From NCBI GenBank assembly GCA_022509125.1, contig JAFLTU010000001.1:84521-148520 (forward strand): a stretch of 64,000 nt of DNA, read 5' to 3'. The notes below the pieces were generated by a model. It saw only the letters and a list, made by a program, of their open reading frames with translations, was not told the origin of the DNA and searched no databases. Both the position numbers and the translations under genes were made by a program. Of this stretch, positions 53,944 to 62,174 are shown piece by piece (position 1 is the stretch's first letter; the number at the start of each line of letters is the position of its first letter). The stretch comes from Muribaculaceae bacterium (GTDB lineage Bacteria > Bacteroidota > Bacteroidia > Bacteroidales > Muribaculaceae).

Positions 53944-55182
53944 ATGAAGAATTTTTCAAAATATATATTACCTCTACTGTCGATAATGATTTTATCGGCC
54001 TTGACTATGTCTTGCACTCAAGACGAGCCCAAAGACTCGCCTTTTGTTGATCCCGATAAACCAAATGAGTCTACTGTATTGATTTACGCAGTGGCAACAA
54101 ACAGTTTATGGGCTAATCTATTAGAGGATAAAATAGAGATGACTCTGGCAGGTCCCGACATAGACCTTTCGAAAAATAATGTCTTGATCTATCAGACGAT
54201 ATATGGTTATGATGAGGAAGATAATAGAGTCAGCGAAGCCTCAATTGTCAAGCTTGTAAAACAAAACGATCCTGTGAATCCTTATGGTTGGGAAACTGTC
54301 AAAGAATATTCCAATGAAACAGGTTCTTTAAATCCATCAAGAGTGGCGGAAGTTATAGACTATGTAAAAGGAAATTTCCCGGCTGATAGTTATGGTCTAG
54401 TATTCTGGTCGCATAGCACTGCCTCTCAACCGTCAGAAACCACTCGGGCCATATCCTCAATGGGTTCATCTGTCTCATCTCCGGTGGCTTTGCCAGAATT
54501 GGGATATTTCGGAGAAGACCAGACTACAAGCCAGAAAGAATATACTTATCTTGACATCGACTTATTGGCACAGGCAGTCCCCGACGGCTTGTTTGAATAC
54601 ATCTGGTTTGATTCATGTCTGATGAGCAATATCGAGACAATCTACCAATTCCGCAACAAATGCGAAACTTTTGTGGCTTATCCGACTGAAGTTCTCGACA
54701 AAGGGTTACCTTATCATCTTGTCTTGCCTTGTATGGTAGGTAAAGACAAAGACTTAGTTGAAGCAGCCAACAGATTCTTTCAGTATTATTCAGAGAGCTT
54801 TGGCACCATAGCAGTGGCCGACATGAAGAAACTTGGAGCGTTGACAGACTTTTGCCGAGAAATATTTAGTCCCGGAGTGGAGATTTCAGTGAGTGATCTC
54901 ACCAAATATTCCCGGAAATCCATTGGTCCGTTCTATGATTTCGGGCAATACTTGGCAAGCATCGCAAAGGCTCAAGGCATTGATTATGAAACCGGGTTTT
55001 CGGCACTAATGAACGACTTCCTGATGTATAAAGCAACAACCAGTGGCCGTCTCTTGAATCTGACTATCGACCCTGAGACCTACTCGGGCATTTCAGCTCA
55101 TGTATATAGCTTCGGCGTTGACGATGTGAAGGAGAGTTATTACAAGAGTCTCGACTGGTATAAAGAAGTTTTTGGAGAATAA
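53944..55182 (+). CDS. Clostripain-like cysteine peptidase (family C11), lipoprotein
   Basis: This 412-residue secreted cysteine peptidase of clan CD has a lipoprotein signal ending SALTMSC (Cys about residue 27), so it is probably anchored at the cell envelope. The catalytic His lies in FWSHSTAS, at the end of a predicted strand, and the nucleophile Cys in IWFDSCLMSN, matching the C11 pattern DACLM. Between them is an insertion with a Ser/Thr-rich stretch, the region where some clostripains are cleaved during maturation. C11 enzymes prefer Arg or Lys at P1. It may process host, dietary or own envelope proteins. Confidence 0.9.
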   Translation: MKNFSKYILPLLSIMILSALTMSCTQDEPKDSPFVDPDKPNESTVLIYAVATNSLWANLLEDKIEMTLAGPDIDLSKNNVLIYQTIYGYDEEDNRVSEASIVKLVKQNDPVNPYGWETVKEYSNETGSLNPSRVAEVIDYVKGNFPADSYGLVFWSHSTASQPSETTRAISSMGSSVSSPVALPELGYFGEDQTTSQKEYTYLDIDLLAQAVPDGLFEYIWFDSCLMSNIETIYQFRNKCETFVAYPTEVLDKGLPYHLVLPCMVGKDKDLVEAANRFFQYYSESFGTIAVADMKKLGALTDFCREIFSPGVEISVSDLTKYSRKSIGPFYDFGQYLASIAKAQGIDYETGFSALMNDFLMYKATTSGRLLNLTIDPETYSGISAHVYSFGVDDVKESYYKSLDWYKEVFGE

Positions 55183-55190
55183 AATATATT

Positions 55191-55219
55191 GGCCCTTGAT
55201 AAACAAGGGTCTAATTTTT
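55191..55219 (+). terminator. Terminator of the clostripain-like gene
   Basis: GGCCCTTG (55191-55198) pairs with CAAGGGTC (55204-55211, one G-T pair) around a 5-nt loop, followed by TAATTTTTAG. Confidence 0.75.
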
Positions 55220-55237
55220 AGATAAAAAAGAAGGGAA

Positions 55238-56398
55238 ATGATTCAGACACAGGATCTTCCAATTGTAGAGATACCCGACAAGACCGATAGCGCTCATCAG
55301 GGATGGGATGCACTCAAAGGCCTTAGTTTTGATGATGCAATCACTACGATAGCCAACGGAGCTGTCCAGTTTGCTTTTAAGCTGCTCATTGCAGCTTTTG
55401 TGTTTTATTTGGGTAAATTCATTATTAGGAAAATATTTGAGATTACCCACAGGATATTGATAGCCAACGATGTGGATGCCTCTTTAATGACATTCATCCA
55501 GTCGCTGGTTAAAATCGTGCTATATTTTATTTTAATAGTCACGATTGTTGGAATCCTAGGTATAGAGACCAGTTCATTCCTCGCTCTTTTCGCCTCTGCC
55601 GGAGTTGCCATCGGTATGGCTCTAAGCGGCACGCTCCAGAATTTTGCAGGCGGTGTGTTAATTCTATTGCTTAAGCCTTATAAAGTTGGAGATTATATAG
55701 AGGCCCAGGGATTTGCCGGATATGTAAAGGAAATACAGATTTTCCATACGGTCATTAATACGATGGACAACAAGACAATCATCATTCCCAATGGAGGATT
55801 GTCTACAGGCTCGATCAATAATTATTCATTTGAACTTTACAGGAGAGTAGACTGGAAAATCGGTTTGAGTTATGGGTGTGATTACCGGGGAGCAAAAGAG
55901 ATTTTCATGGAATTGCTTAAGGAGGATCCTCGTGTTGTCCTTGGAACCCTTCAAGAAGATTTGGATCGAAGAAAAGCATTGTTGGCTGAGCAATTGAAGA
56001 CAGAGGAACCGGAGAAAGATTGTCCGCCTGAAGATCCTGATTGTAATGAGGTAAAAGAGAACATTTGGCAACGCCTTCTACATCGCAAAAGGAGAAAACA
56101 AGAGGAGTTGAAAAAGAAATTACAGAAAAAAACCAAACTACCCTCTACGACAAATTTAAACGTAGAGAAGCCTCCCTTTGTGGCCATATATGAGTTAGCC
56201 GACAGTAGTGTAGTCTTTACTGTAAGAGCCTGGACTCATAATGAGGATTTCTGGAATTTATATTTCGATATGCTGGAAAAATTCTACGATGAATTGCCTA
56301 AACGCGGATATGGATTCCCGTTCCCTCAAATGGATGTGCATTTAGCCGATGTGCCTCAGGATATGAAATTGAGTATCTCAGAATTGACAGCGAAATAA
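55238..56398 (+). CDS. Mechanosensitive ion channel (MscS family) with C-terminal insertion
   Basis: This 386-residue channel relieves hypo-osmotic stress. Three spans lie in the first 145 residues; the pore helix is rich in Ala and Gly (FASAGVAIGMALSGTLQNFAGG, here quoted in part), then the beta domain (PYKVGDYIEAQGFAGYVKEI; IIIPNGGLSTGSINNYS). Most relatives go straight from KEDPRVL to PFVA. Here about 75 residues (roughly 236-311) intervene, highly charged, with CPPEDPDC and a KRRKQEELKKKLQKK helix. The end PFPQMDVHL is the family norm. The insertion should face the cytoplasm. Confidence 0.93.
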   Translation: MIQTQDLPIVEIPDKTDSAHQGWDALKGLSFDDAITTIANGAVQFAFKLLIAAFVFYLGKFIIRKIFEITHRILIANDVDASLMTFIQSLVKIVLYFILIVTIVGILGIETSSFLALFASAGVAIGMALSGTLQNFAGGVLILLLKPYKVGDYIEAQGFAGYVKEIQIFHTVINTMDNKTIIIPNGGLSTGSINNYSFELYRRVDWKIGLSYGCDYRGAKEIFMELLKEDPRVVLGTLQEDLDRRKALLAEQLKTEEPEKDCPPEDPDCNEVKENIWQRLLHRKRRKQEELKKKLQKKTKLPSTTNLNVEKPPFVAIYELADSSVVFTVRAWTHNEDFWNLYFDMLEKFYDELPKRGYGFPFPQMDVHLADVPQDMKLSISELTAK

Positions 56399-56447
56399 AA
56401 TCCTACATAGGGAAAATATTCAAAATTTTCTAATCGGGATTAAGATT

Positions 56448-57155
56448 ATGGGGCCACAGACTATAAACCGATATTCGCGTCAAATTGCAGTTGCTGAAAT
56501 AGGATCGAAAGGTCAACAAAAACTTTCAGAAGCCGCCGTAATTATAGTGGGTTGCGGGGCATTGGGTTCTATGGTAGCCATGCAATTGGCAGGAGCAGGA
56601 GTAGGCAGGATTGGCATCGCCGATTACGATAATGTGGATATTTCAAATCTTCAAAGACAGTTTTTCTTTTCAACATCTCAAGCCGGTGAACCTAAAGCAG
56701 AATTATTGGCCCAGCGGATTAATGACTTAAATCCCGACATTATTGTGGATATTGTTAAGGTTTTTGTCAATAAGTCAAAGGCGAAAGAGCTGTTCAGGGG
56801 ATATGATTTTGTAGTTGACGCCACCGACAATCCCGATTCTAAACGTATGACAGGAGAAGTTTCAAAAGAATTGGGAAAAGCATGTTGCATCGGAGGTGTG
56901 AGAGATTTTTCGGGTCAAGTTATGACTTTTCTGTCGGATGATCCCCGTTTTGAAGAATATTTCGGTGAGGCTGGAGGCGAGGGATTTCTTCCTTGTTCTT
57001 TGGGAGGTGTAATGGGACCGGCGGCCGCCCTTTGTGCTTCTTTACAGGCCTCAGAAACCATTAAATTTATTACGGGAGCCGGCTCGCTTCTATCCGGTGC
57101 CATTCTGTCGTTCAATCTTCTCGATGATTCCTTTTCCAGGTTGACACTTTCCTGA
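56448..57155 (+). CDS. HesA/MoeB/ThiF family E1-like adenylyltransferase
   Basis: This 235-residue protein is of the E1-like family that adenylates the C-terminal glycine of sulfur-carrier or ubiquitin-like proteins. The nucleotide-binding GCGALGS (GxGxxGS), IADYDNVDISNLQRQFFF with the essential Arg/Asp, and DATDNPDSK are clear. The zinc-binding CxxC pairs of MoeB/ThiF are absent: only PC remains before GGVMGP, so the protein is compact. No ThiS, MoaD or rhodanese gene is next to it, so the substrate is unknown. TcdA-like tRNA modification, thiamine or molybdopterin roles are possible. Confidence 0.88.
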   Translation: MGPQTINRYSRQIAVAEIGSKGQQKLSEAAVIIVGCGALGSMVAMQLAGAGVGRIGIADYDNVDISNLQRQFFFSTSQAGEPKAELLAQRINDLNPDIIVDIVKVFVNKSKAKELFRGYDFVVDATDNPDSKRMTGEVSKELGKACCIGGVRDFSGQVMTFLSDDPRFEEYFGEAGGEGFLPCSLGGVMGPAAALCASLQASETIKFITGAGSLLSGAILSFNLLDDSFSRLTLS

Positions 57156-57210
57156 GGATAATCTCATTTTCCCGACCCGAACATTTACCTTTTTTTAATT
57201 GGTTTTATTA

Positions 57211-58686
57211 TTATTTTCGCCAGAATGAAGGGAAGAAGAGAATGAGGATGGTAAAGAGTTCGAGACGTCCAACCAGCATAAGAAGGGCCACAAACCATTT
57301 GGCCACATCAGGGAGTAATGCGAAATTTCCGTTAAGACCAGTGATATCAGTGCCCAGGCCGGTATTGGAAACCGCTGACAAGGAAATGAAGAAGCTGTCC
57401 TTAAGGGGAATATCGAGTAAAACAAGGAAAGTACCCCCGGCGACAATCACTGCCACATAAAGGAAAAGGAAGGCCAAAGTTTTCATAAGAATGGGCGAAG
57501 GTGTGCCTTTATGATTGAGAGTGACTGTTGTGATTGCATTAGGATGCATGAGTTTGTGGAACTCGTTTCTAACAAATTTAAACAGGACAACAAACCTGTC
57601 GATTTTGGCACCCCCTGATGTACTACCGGCACAAGCACCCATAATCATCATTATAACAAGCAAAACAACCGGAAGAGCTCCCCAATCATAGAAGTCGGGT
57701 TCCACTAGCCCCGTGGAGGTAATGAGTGAAACAGTCTGAAACAGAGGGTCGATAGTGACATCTTCCCAATTTTCCATCAATCCGGTCACCAATACATTTA
57801 GGGCCAGGACAACGGCAAAAAAGAATATGAAGAAAAGATACCAGATTATCACCTCATTTCGGAAAAATTCCTTGAATTTCCCCGTCACGAGCTTATATAG
57901 CAAAGAGAAATTCACACCACCCATGAACATAAAGATAATCAAAACCACCTTTATGTAGAGATTTCCGAGCTCGGAGATTGACTCATCCTGAGTGGCGAAT
58001 CCCCCGGTGCTCATAGTTGAAAGACCGTAGCATACGGCTTCAAAAGCTGACATTTCAGAACAACACAGCAGCCCAATACATATTAGCGTCAACACAAGGT
58101 AGACCAACCAAAGGCTCTGTGCCGTGAAGCTGACCCGGGGACGAAGTTTGTCATGGGTGATACCGGTCACTTCGGCATTGAATAGCTGTATGCCACCTTG
58201 ATAATTAAGCATGGGGAGGACGGCAAGCGTAAAGAGGATGATTCCCAGACCTCCGATCCATTGCTCAACGCATCTCCACAGCAAAATTGAATGGGGCACA
58301 TCCTGAAGAGTATTCAACACTGAGGCGCCGGTGGTGGTGAATCCGCTCATATTTTCGAAGAAGGCGTCGGTCACCGATAGGTGGGTTCCACAAAATAGAA
58401 AGGGGAGCATTCCAAATGCTGACAAAACCACCCAAGTCAAACCGGTTAGGATTATCGCCTCACGCTTACCCATGTCGCGGCTTTTCGGCTTCAATGCCAT
58501 AAGTCCGATTCCGCTCCCTAAAGTTATTCCGATGCAGATAAGGAATTGCAAGCCGCTGTGTTCATCATAAATAAACCCAACGATACAGGGTGCGAGCATG
58601 AAGAAGGCCTCTATGGTGAGAAGCCAACCAATCGTGCGCAATAGCATGCGGAAATTGATATATGCTCGTTTAGAGGTGGAGGACAT
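57211..58686 (-). CDS. trkH: TrkH family potassium uptake protein
   Basis: This 491-residue pore subunit of the Trk K+ uptake system has four P-loop/two-span repeats with the selectivity-filter type segments FTTTGASVL, STMSTGGFATQ, TSTGLVEPDF and SNTGLGTDI. The length and the many spans are normal. It is last in the dxs-trkA-trkH arrangement, 9 nt after trkA, and converges with the ThiF-like gene. Confidence 0.95.
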   Translation of the reverse strand: MSSTSKRAYINFRMLLRTIGWLLTIEAFFMLAPCIVGFIYDEHSGLQFLICIGITLGSGIGLMALKPKSRDMGKREAIILTGLTWVVLSAFGMLPFLFCGTHLSVTDAFFENMSGFTTTGASVLNTLQDVPHSILLWRCVEQWIGGLGIILFTLAVLPMLNYQGGIQLFNAEVTGITHDKLRPRVSFTAQSLWLVYLVLTLICIGLLCCSEMSAFEAVCYGLSTMSTGGFATQDESISELGNLYIKVVLIIFMFMGGVNFSLLYKLVTGKFKEFFRNEVIIWYLFFIFFFAVVLALNVLVTGLMENWEDVTIDPLFQTVSLITSTGLVEPDFYDWGALPVVLLVIMMIMGACAGSTSGGAKIDRFVVLFKFVRNEFHKLMHPNAITTVTLNHKGTPSPILMKTLAFLFLYVAVIVAGGTFLVLLDIPLKDSFFISLSAVSNTGLGTDITGLNGNFALLPDVAKWFVALLMLVGRLELFTILILFFPSFWRK

Positions 58687-58695
58687 CCTTGAAGA

Positions 58696-60030
58696 TTAAT
58701 AGAACCATTTTTCGATTTTGGAGATCGTGCCATTGAGACAGAAGACCACCACGAAATCCCCCTCTTCAATTTTGGTCATACCGCTGACGAGCATAACCTG
58801 ATTGTTTTTCACCACAGCAGCCAGGGTCATACCGGCCGGAAGACGTAGGTCTTTTACTAAGCCTTTGGTGATTTTAGCACCCTTTCTGACCCTCATTTCC
58901 GCCACTTCGGCATCCGCGAGCGCAAGACATTTCGCCGAGGTGTTGTCGGCGTCGAGCAAAATCTGGAAAATATGGCTTGAGGCCAAAATCTTTTTATTGA
59001 TAATAGTGCCGATGTTTAGATTTTCAGCCTGACTGACAAACTGAAGGTTTTCAACATCTGCCACAGTCTTTGGCACCCCGAATTCACGGGCCGACATACA
59101 AGTCAGGATATTTGTCTCCGAAGAATCAGTTAGTGAAAGGAAGGCATCATATTGGTCTACATCATTTTCCTTGAGCACCTCAACATCTCGACCGTCGCCC
59201 AATACTATCTCGCAGTCCGGGAGCAAAGTTGCCATCTCTTCACAATGCTCTCGGTCGTTGTCGATTATTTTTATATGATACTTGTCATGAAACCTGGTAG
59301 CGAATCTCATGGAAATACGCGATCCACCCACAATCAGAGCTTTTTTTATGACACGTTTCTTTTTCCCACACAGTTCCATGACTTCTTGAACGAATGGAGG
59401 AGTGGTGATGAAATAGACTGTATCGTCATAGAGTATCTCATCATTACCTCCCGGAATAATGGTGGTGTTGTTGCGTTTGATGGCAGCAACGTGGAAATCA
59501 TGGGTTTTCACCGGGAGGTCTTTCAACTTATGGTTGATAAGGACATTATCATTATGGAGTCTTACTCCTATCAGCAGCAGTTTACCATCGTGGAGTTCTC
59601 CCCAATAGCTTGCCCAATTATGTGCCAAAGAAAGGGCAATCTCGTCGGCAGCCAAATCTTCGGGATAGATGAGATTATCAACTCCAATGTCTTTTAATAT
59701 CTGACCATTTTTGGGACGAAGAAACTCATGGTTGTCTATCCGCGCCATTGTTTTCTTAGCCCCGAGACGCTTGGCAATCGCACATGTAGTGATGTTTCTT
59801 GTTTCGTAGGGAGTCACAGCAATATATAAGTCGGATGAGGCAACACCTACATCACGCAGAGTCTCAAAAGAGGAAGTGCTCCCATTCCAGGTCATCAGGT
59901 TGTAATTATCGTTGATAACATCCAGGCGACTTTGATCGCTATCAAGCAATATGATATCTTGCTCCTCGTTAGAAAGCAGCTTTGCAAGGTGAGTGCCGAC
60001 TTCTCCGGCTCCGGCGATAACGATCTTCAC
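58696..60030 (-). CDS. trkA: Trk system potassium transporter TrkA
   Basis: TrkA is the cytoplasmic NAD-binding regulator that gates TrkH. The 444 residues form two tandem RCK units: the first begins MKIVIAGAGEVGTHLAKLL with DSDQSRLDVINDNY, the second begins KKALIVGGSRISMRFATRF with DNDREHCEEMATLLPD, each followed by a TrkA_C domain. The second Rossmann motif (GGSRIS) departs from the usual GxGxxG, as often in the second TrkA unit. It starts 1 nt after the dxs stop. Confidence 0.96.
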   Translation of the reverse strand: MKIVIAGAGEVGTHLAKLLSNEEQDIILLDSDQSRLDVINDNYNLMTWNGSTSSFETLRDVGVASSDLYIAVTPYETRNITTCAIAKRLGAKKTMARIDNHEFLRPKNGQILKDIGVDNLIYPEDLAADEIALSLAHNWASYWGELHDGKLLLIGVRLHNDNVLINHKLKDLPVKTHDFHVAAIKRNNTTIIPGGNDEILYDDTVYFITTPPFVQEVMELCGKKKRVIKKALIVGGSRISMRFATRFHDKYHIKIIDNDREHCEEMATLLPDCEIVLGDGRDVEVLKENDVDQYDAFLSLTDSSETNILTCMSAREFGVPKTVADVENLQFVSQAENLNIGTIINKKILASSHIFQILLDADNTSAKCLALADAEVAEMRVRKGAKITKGLVKDLRLPAGMTLAAVVKNNQVMLVSGMTKIEEGDFVVVFCLNGTISKIEKWFY

Positions 60031-60031
60031 T

Positions 60032-61936
60032 TTAATTTAAACTTTTTCTGACAGTTTCGGCAATGCCCTGGGCGTCGTACCCACAGATTTGCTGGAGGTG
60101 AGGTATATCCCCATGCATAATCCAACGGTCGGGTATCCCAAGTTTCCTGATTTTAGGTATTATGCTTTGAGTTTGTAAATAGTCAGCCACTGCTGAACCG
60201 AATCCTCCTGCAATGACACCATCTTCAACCGTCACTACCACCGAATATTTTTTTGAAATTTCTTCCAGAAGCTGAGTGTCGAGAGGTTTCATCCAAATCA
60301 TGTCGTAGATATCCACTTCAATTCCATCTTTTTTTAGGATCTTGGCGCTCTCAAGAGCGTTTTTCAAGATAGGACCTATAGTGAGAATAGCAGCCTTGGC
60401 ATTCTCTCCCTGATAAACAAGATGTCCTTTCCCGGCTTCTATAGGCTGAATGGGCATATTGACATCATAGGGATTTGCCATGCCACGAGGATATCTGATT
60501 GCGAGAGGCACATCCATTGAGAGGGAGGCATGCATTATTTGTCGAAGGGTCTGGGAGTCGGCTGGAGCCGCTATATAGAGGCCGGGGACACAACTTAGAT
60601 ATGGGAGGTCGAAAAATCCATGGTGGGTCACTCCGTCTTCCCCGACGAGACCGGCACGGTCAATACAGAAAGTGACAGGCAATCCCTGAATTGCCACGTC
60701 GTGGATAATATTATCGTAGGCTCGTTGAAGGAAGGAGGAATATATTGCCACGAAGGGCCGTTTGCCTGCTGCTGCCAGACCCCCGGCAAATGTGACGGCA
60801 TGTCCCTCCGAAATCCCTACGTCAAAGGCTCTCTCAGGCATCGCATCTATCAGATAATTCACGGATGTGCCTGAAGGCATGGCTGCCGTTATCCCAATTA
60901 CACGTTCATCCTGACGCGCCAATTCAACAAGAGTTTGTCCGAAAACTTCCTGCCACAGGGGACATTTTTCGCCTTCGCTTTTCTTAATTCGTAGCCCTGA
61001 GTCCGGGTCGAAGCGTCCCGGGGCATGCCAAATGGAGGGGTCAAGTTCGGCAGGTTTGTAACCCTTCCCTTTAGTTGTGTAAAGGTGAAGAAGGCGAGGG
61101 CCGTGCATATCCTTGATATCCCTCAAAACTTTTACGAGTTTTCTTACGTCATGGCCGTCAATGGGCCCGAAATAACGGATATTAAGACCCTCGAAAATAT
61201 TTTGTTTCCTAGAAACCAGGGATTTAACGGAATTGCTGAATCGAATAATTGCTCGCCTGCGAGGTTCGGTAAGCACCCCCTTCTTCTTCAGATAAATGGC
61301 CATTTTGTTGCGCAGCTTATTATAGCCGGCAGAAGTGGTCAAATCTGATAAATAGCTGTGAAGAGCTCCGACATTGTTATCGATGCTCATATCGTTGTCG
61401 TTGAGAATGATCAGGAGGTCGTTGGGGTGGTTAGAGGCGTTGTTTAAACCCTCGAAAGCAAGACCTCCGCTTATGGAGGCGTCGCCTATAATAGCCACTG
61501 TCTTTCTGTTTTCATTCCCTGGTGTGAGTTTATCCGCTATAGCCATTCCCAAGCCGGCTGAAATTGAATTACCGGCATGTCCGGCCATGAAAGAGTCGCA
61601 TTCGCTCTCCAAAGGACTCGGGAACCCACTTATACCATTTAGGGTGCGATGATTTTTGAATTCTTCCCTTCTTCCGGTTAAAATTTTATGAGCATAAGCC
61701 TGATGTCCCACGTCCCATACGAGGCGGTCGTAGGGAGTGTCGAAAACATAATGGAGGGCCACTATAAGATCAACCGCACCCATACTGGAGGCGAAATGAC
61801 CGGGATTTTCCGAAAGGTTTTCTATCAGGTATGCTCTGATTTCATCGCAAAGGGCCGGTAATTGATCCTCTGATAATTTCTTTACATCACCCGGAGTCGC
61901 TATTTTCGACAACAATGGATATTGCGTGTCTTCCAT
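60032..61936 (-). CDS. dxs: 1-deoxy-D-xylulose-5-phosphate synthase
   Basis: Dxs joins pyruvate and glyceraldehyde 3-phosphate, the first step of the MEP isoprenoid pathway, using thiamine diphosphate. In its 634 residues from the chosen start the landmarks are ENPGHFASSMGAVDL, GHQAYAHKILTGR, the ThDP motif GDASISGGLAFEGLNNA with NDNDMSI, DGHDVRKLVKVL, the catalytic Glu in DVGISEGHAVTFAGGLA, and RYPRGMANP. The frame is open to 61984, but that start would overlap the preceding small gene. The ATG at 61936 (MEDTQYPLLSKI) fits the family and stands 1 nt after that gene's stop. Cotranscribed with trkA and trkH. Confidence 0.97.
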   Translation of the reverse strand: MEDTQYPLLSKIATPGDVKKLSEDQLPALCDEIRAYLIENLSENPGHFASSMGAVDLIVALHYVFDTPYDRLVWDVGHQAYAHKILTGRREEFKNHRTLNGISGFPSPLESECDSFMAGHAGNSISAGLGMAIADKLTPGNENRKTVAIIGDASISGGLAFEGLNNASNHPNDLLIILNDNDMSIDNNVGALHSYLSDLTTSAGYNKLRNKMAIYLKKKGVLTEPRRRAIIRFSNSVKSLVSRKQNIFEGLNIRYFGPIDGHDVRKLVKVLRDIKDMHGPRLLHLYTTKGKGYKPAELDPSIWHAPGRFDPDSGLRIKKSEGEKCPLWQEVFGQTLVELARQDERVIGITAAMPSGTSVNYLIDAMPERAFDVGISEGHAVTFAGGLAAAGKRPFVAIYSSFLQRAYDNIIHDVAIQGLPVTFCIDRAGLVGEDGVTHHGFFDLPYLSCVPGLYIAAPADSQTLRQIMHASLSMDVPLAIRYPRGMANPYDVNMPIQPIEAGKGHLVYQGENAKAAILTIGPILKNALESAKILKKDGIEVDIYDMIWMKPLDTQLLEEISKKYSVVVTVEDGVIAGGFGSAVADYLQTQSIIPKIRKLGIPDRWIMHGDIPHLQQICGYDAQGIAETVRKSLN

Positions 61937-61937
61937 A

Positions 61938-62120
61938 TTAATCTTTTTGGTTGCTCCTGAAATATTTTTTGTAGAGAGGCACAAAAATTATAATTCCTGA
62001 GGCCACAATCAAAAATAAGTTTTTAAAGGTGACTCCTCCTCCGGAGACCACAAGAGAGGTGCATAGCCAGATCCAGAGGAGGGTCAAAATTCCGAAGCCG
62101 ATGGCTTTTCCAATACCCAT
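61938..62120 (-). CDS. Small two-span membrane protein upstream of dxs
   Basis: This 60-residue protein begins MGIGKAIGFGILTLLWIWLC. Two hydrophobic helices (about residues 5-25 and 33-50) are separated by a Gly-rich turn (SGGGVTF), and the end is basic (LYKKYFRSNQKD), predicting both termini in the cytoplasm. Its stop is one base from the dxs ATG, a spacing that suggests real translation and coupling to dxs. I recognise no named family. Two helices with this topology could be a small accessory of the transporter or Trk system, but that is a guess. Confidence 0.7.
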   Translation of the reverse strand: MGIGKAIGFGILTLLWIWLCTSLVVSGGGVTFKNLFLIVASGIIIFVPLYKKYFRSNQKD

Positions 62121-62174
62121 AGTAAGGGGATTGCTTTTTTCGTGAACCGGTTATCGATAATCGAAGGCCGGCCG

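Noticed and set aside
61937..61984. A dxs start 16 codons upstream
   Set aside because: It would overlap the small membrane protein gene, and the added residues match nothing in Dxs.
62149..62173. Palindromes TTATCGATAA and GGCCGGCC between the MFS gene and the small membrane gene, as a terminator
   Set aside because: Both are short, there is no proper loop, and no T-run follows on the minus strand.
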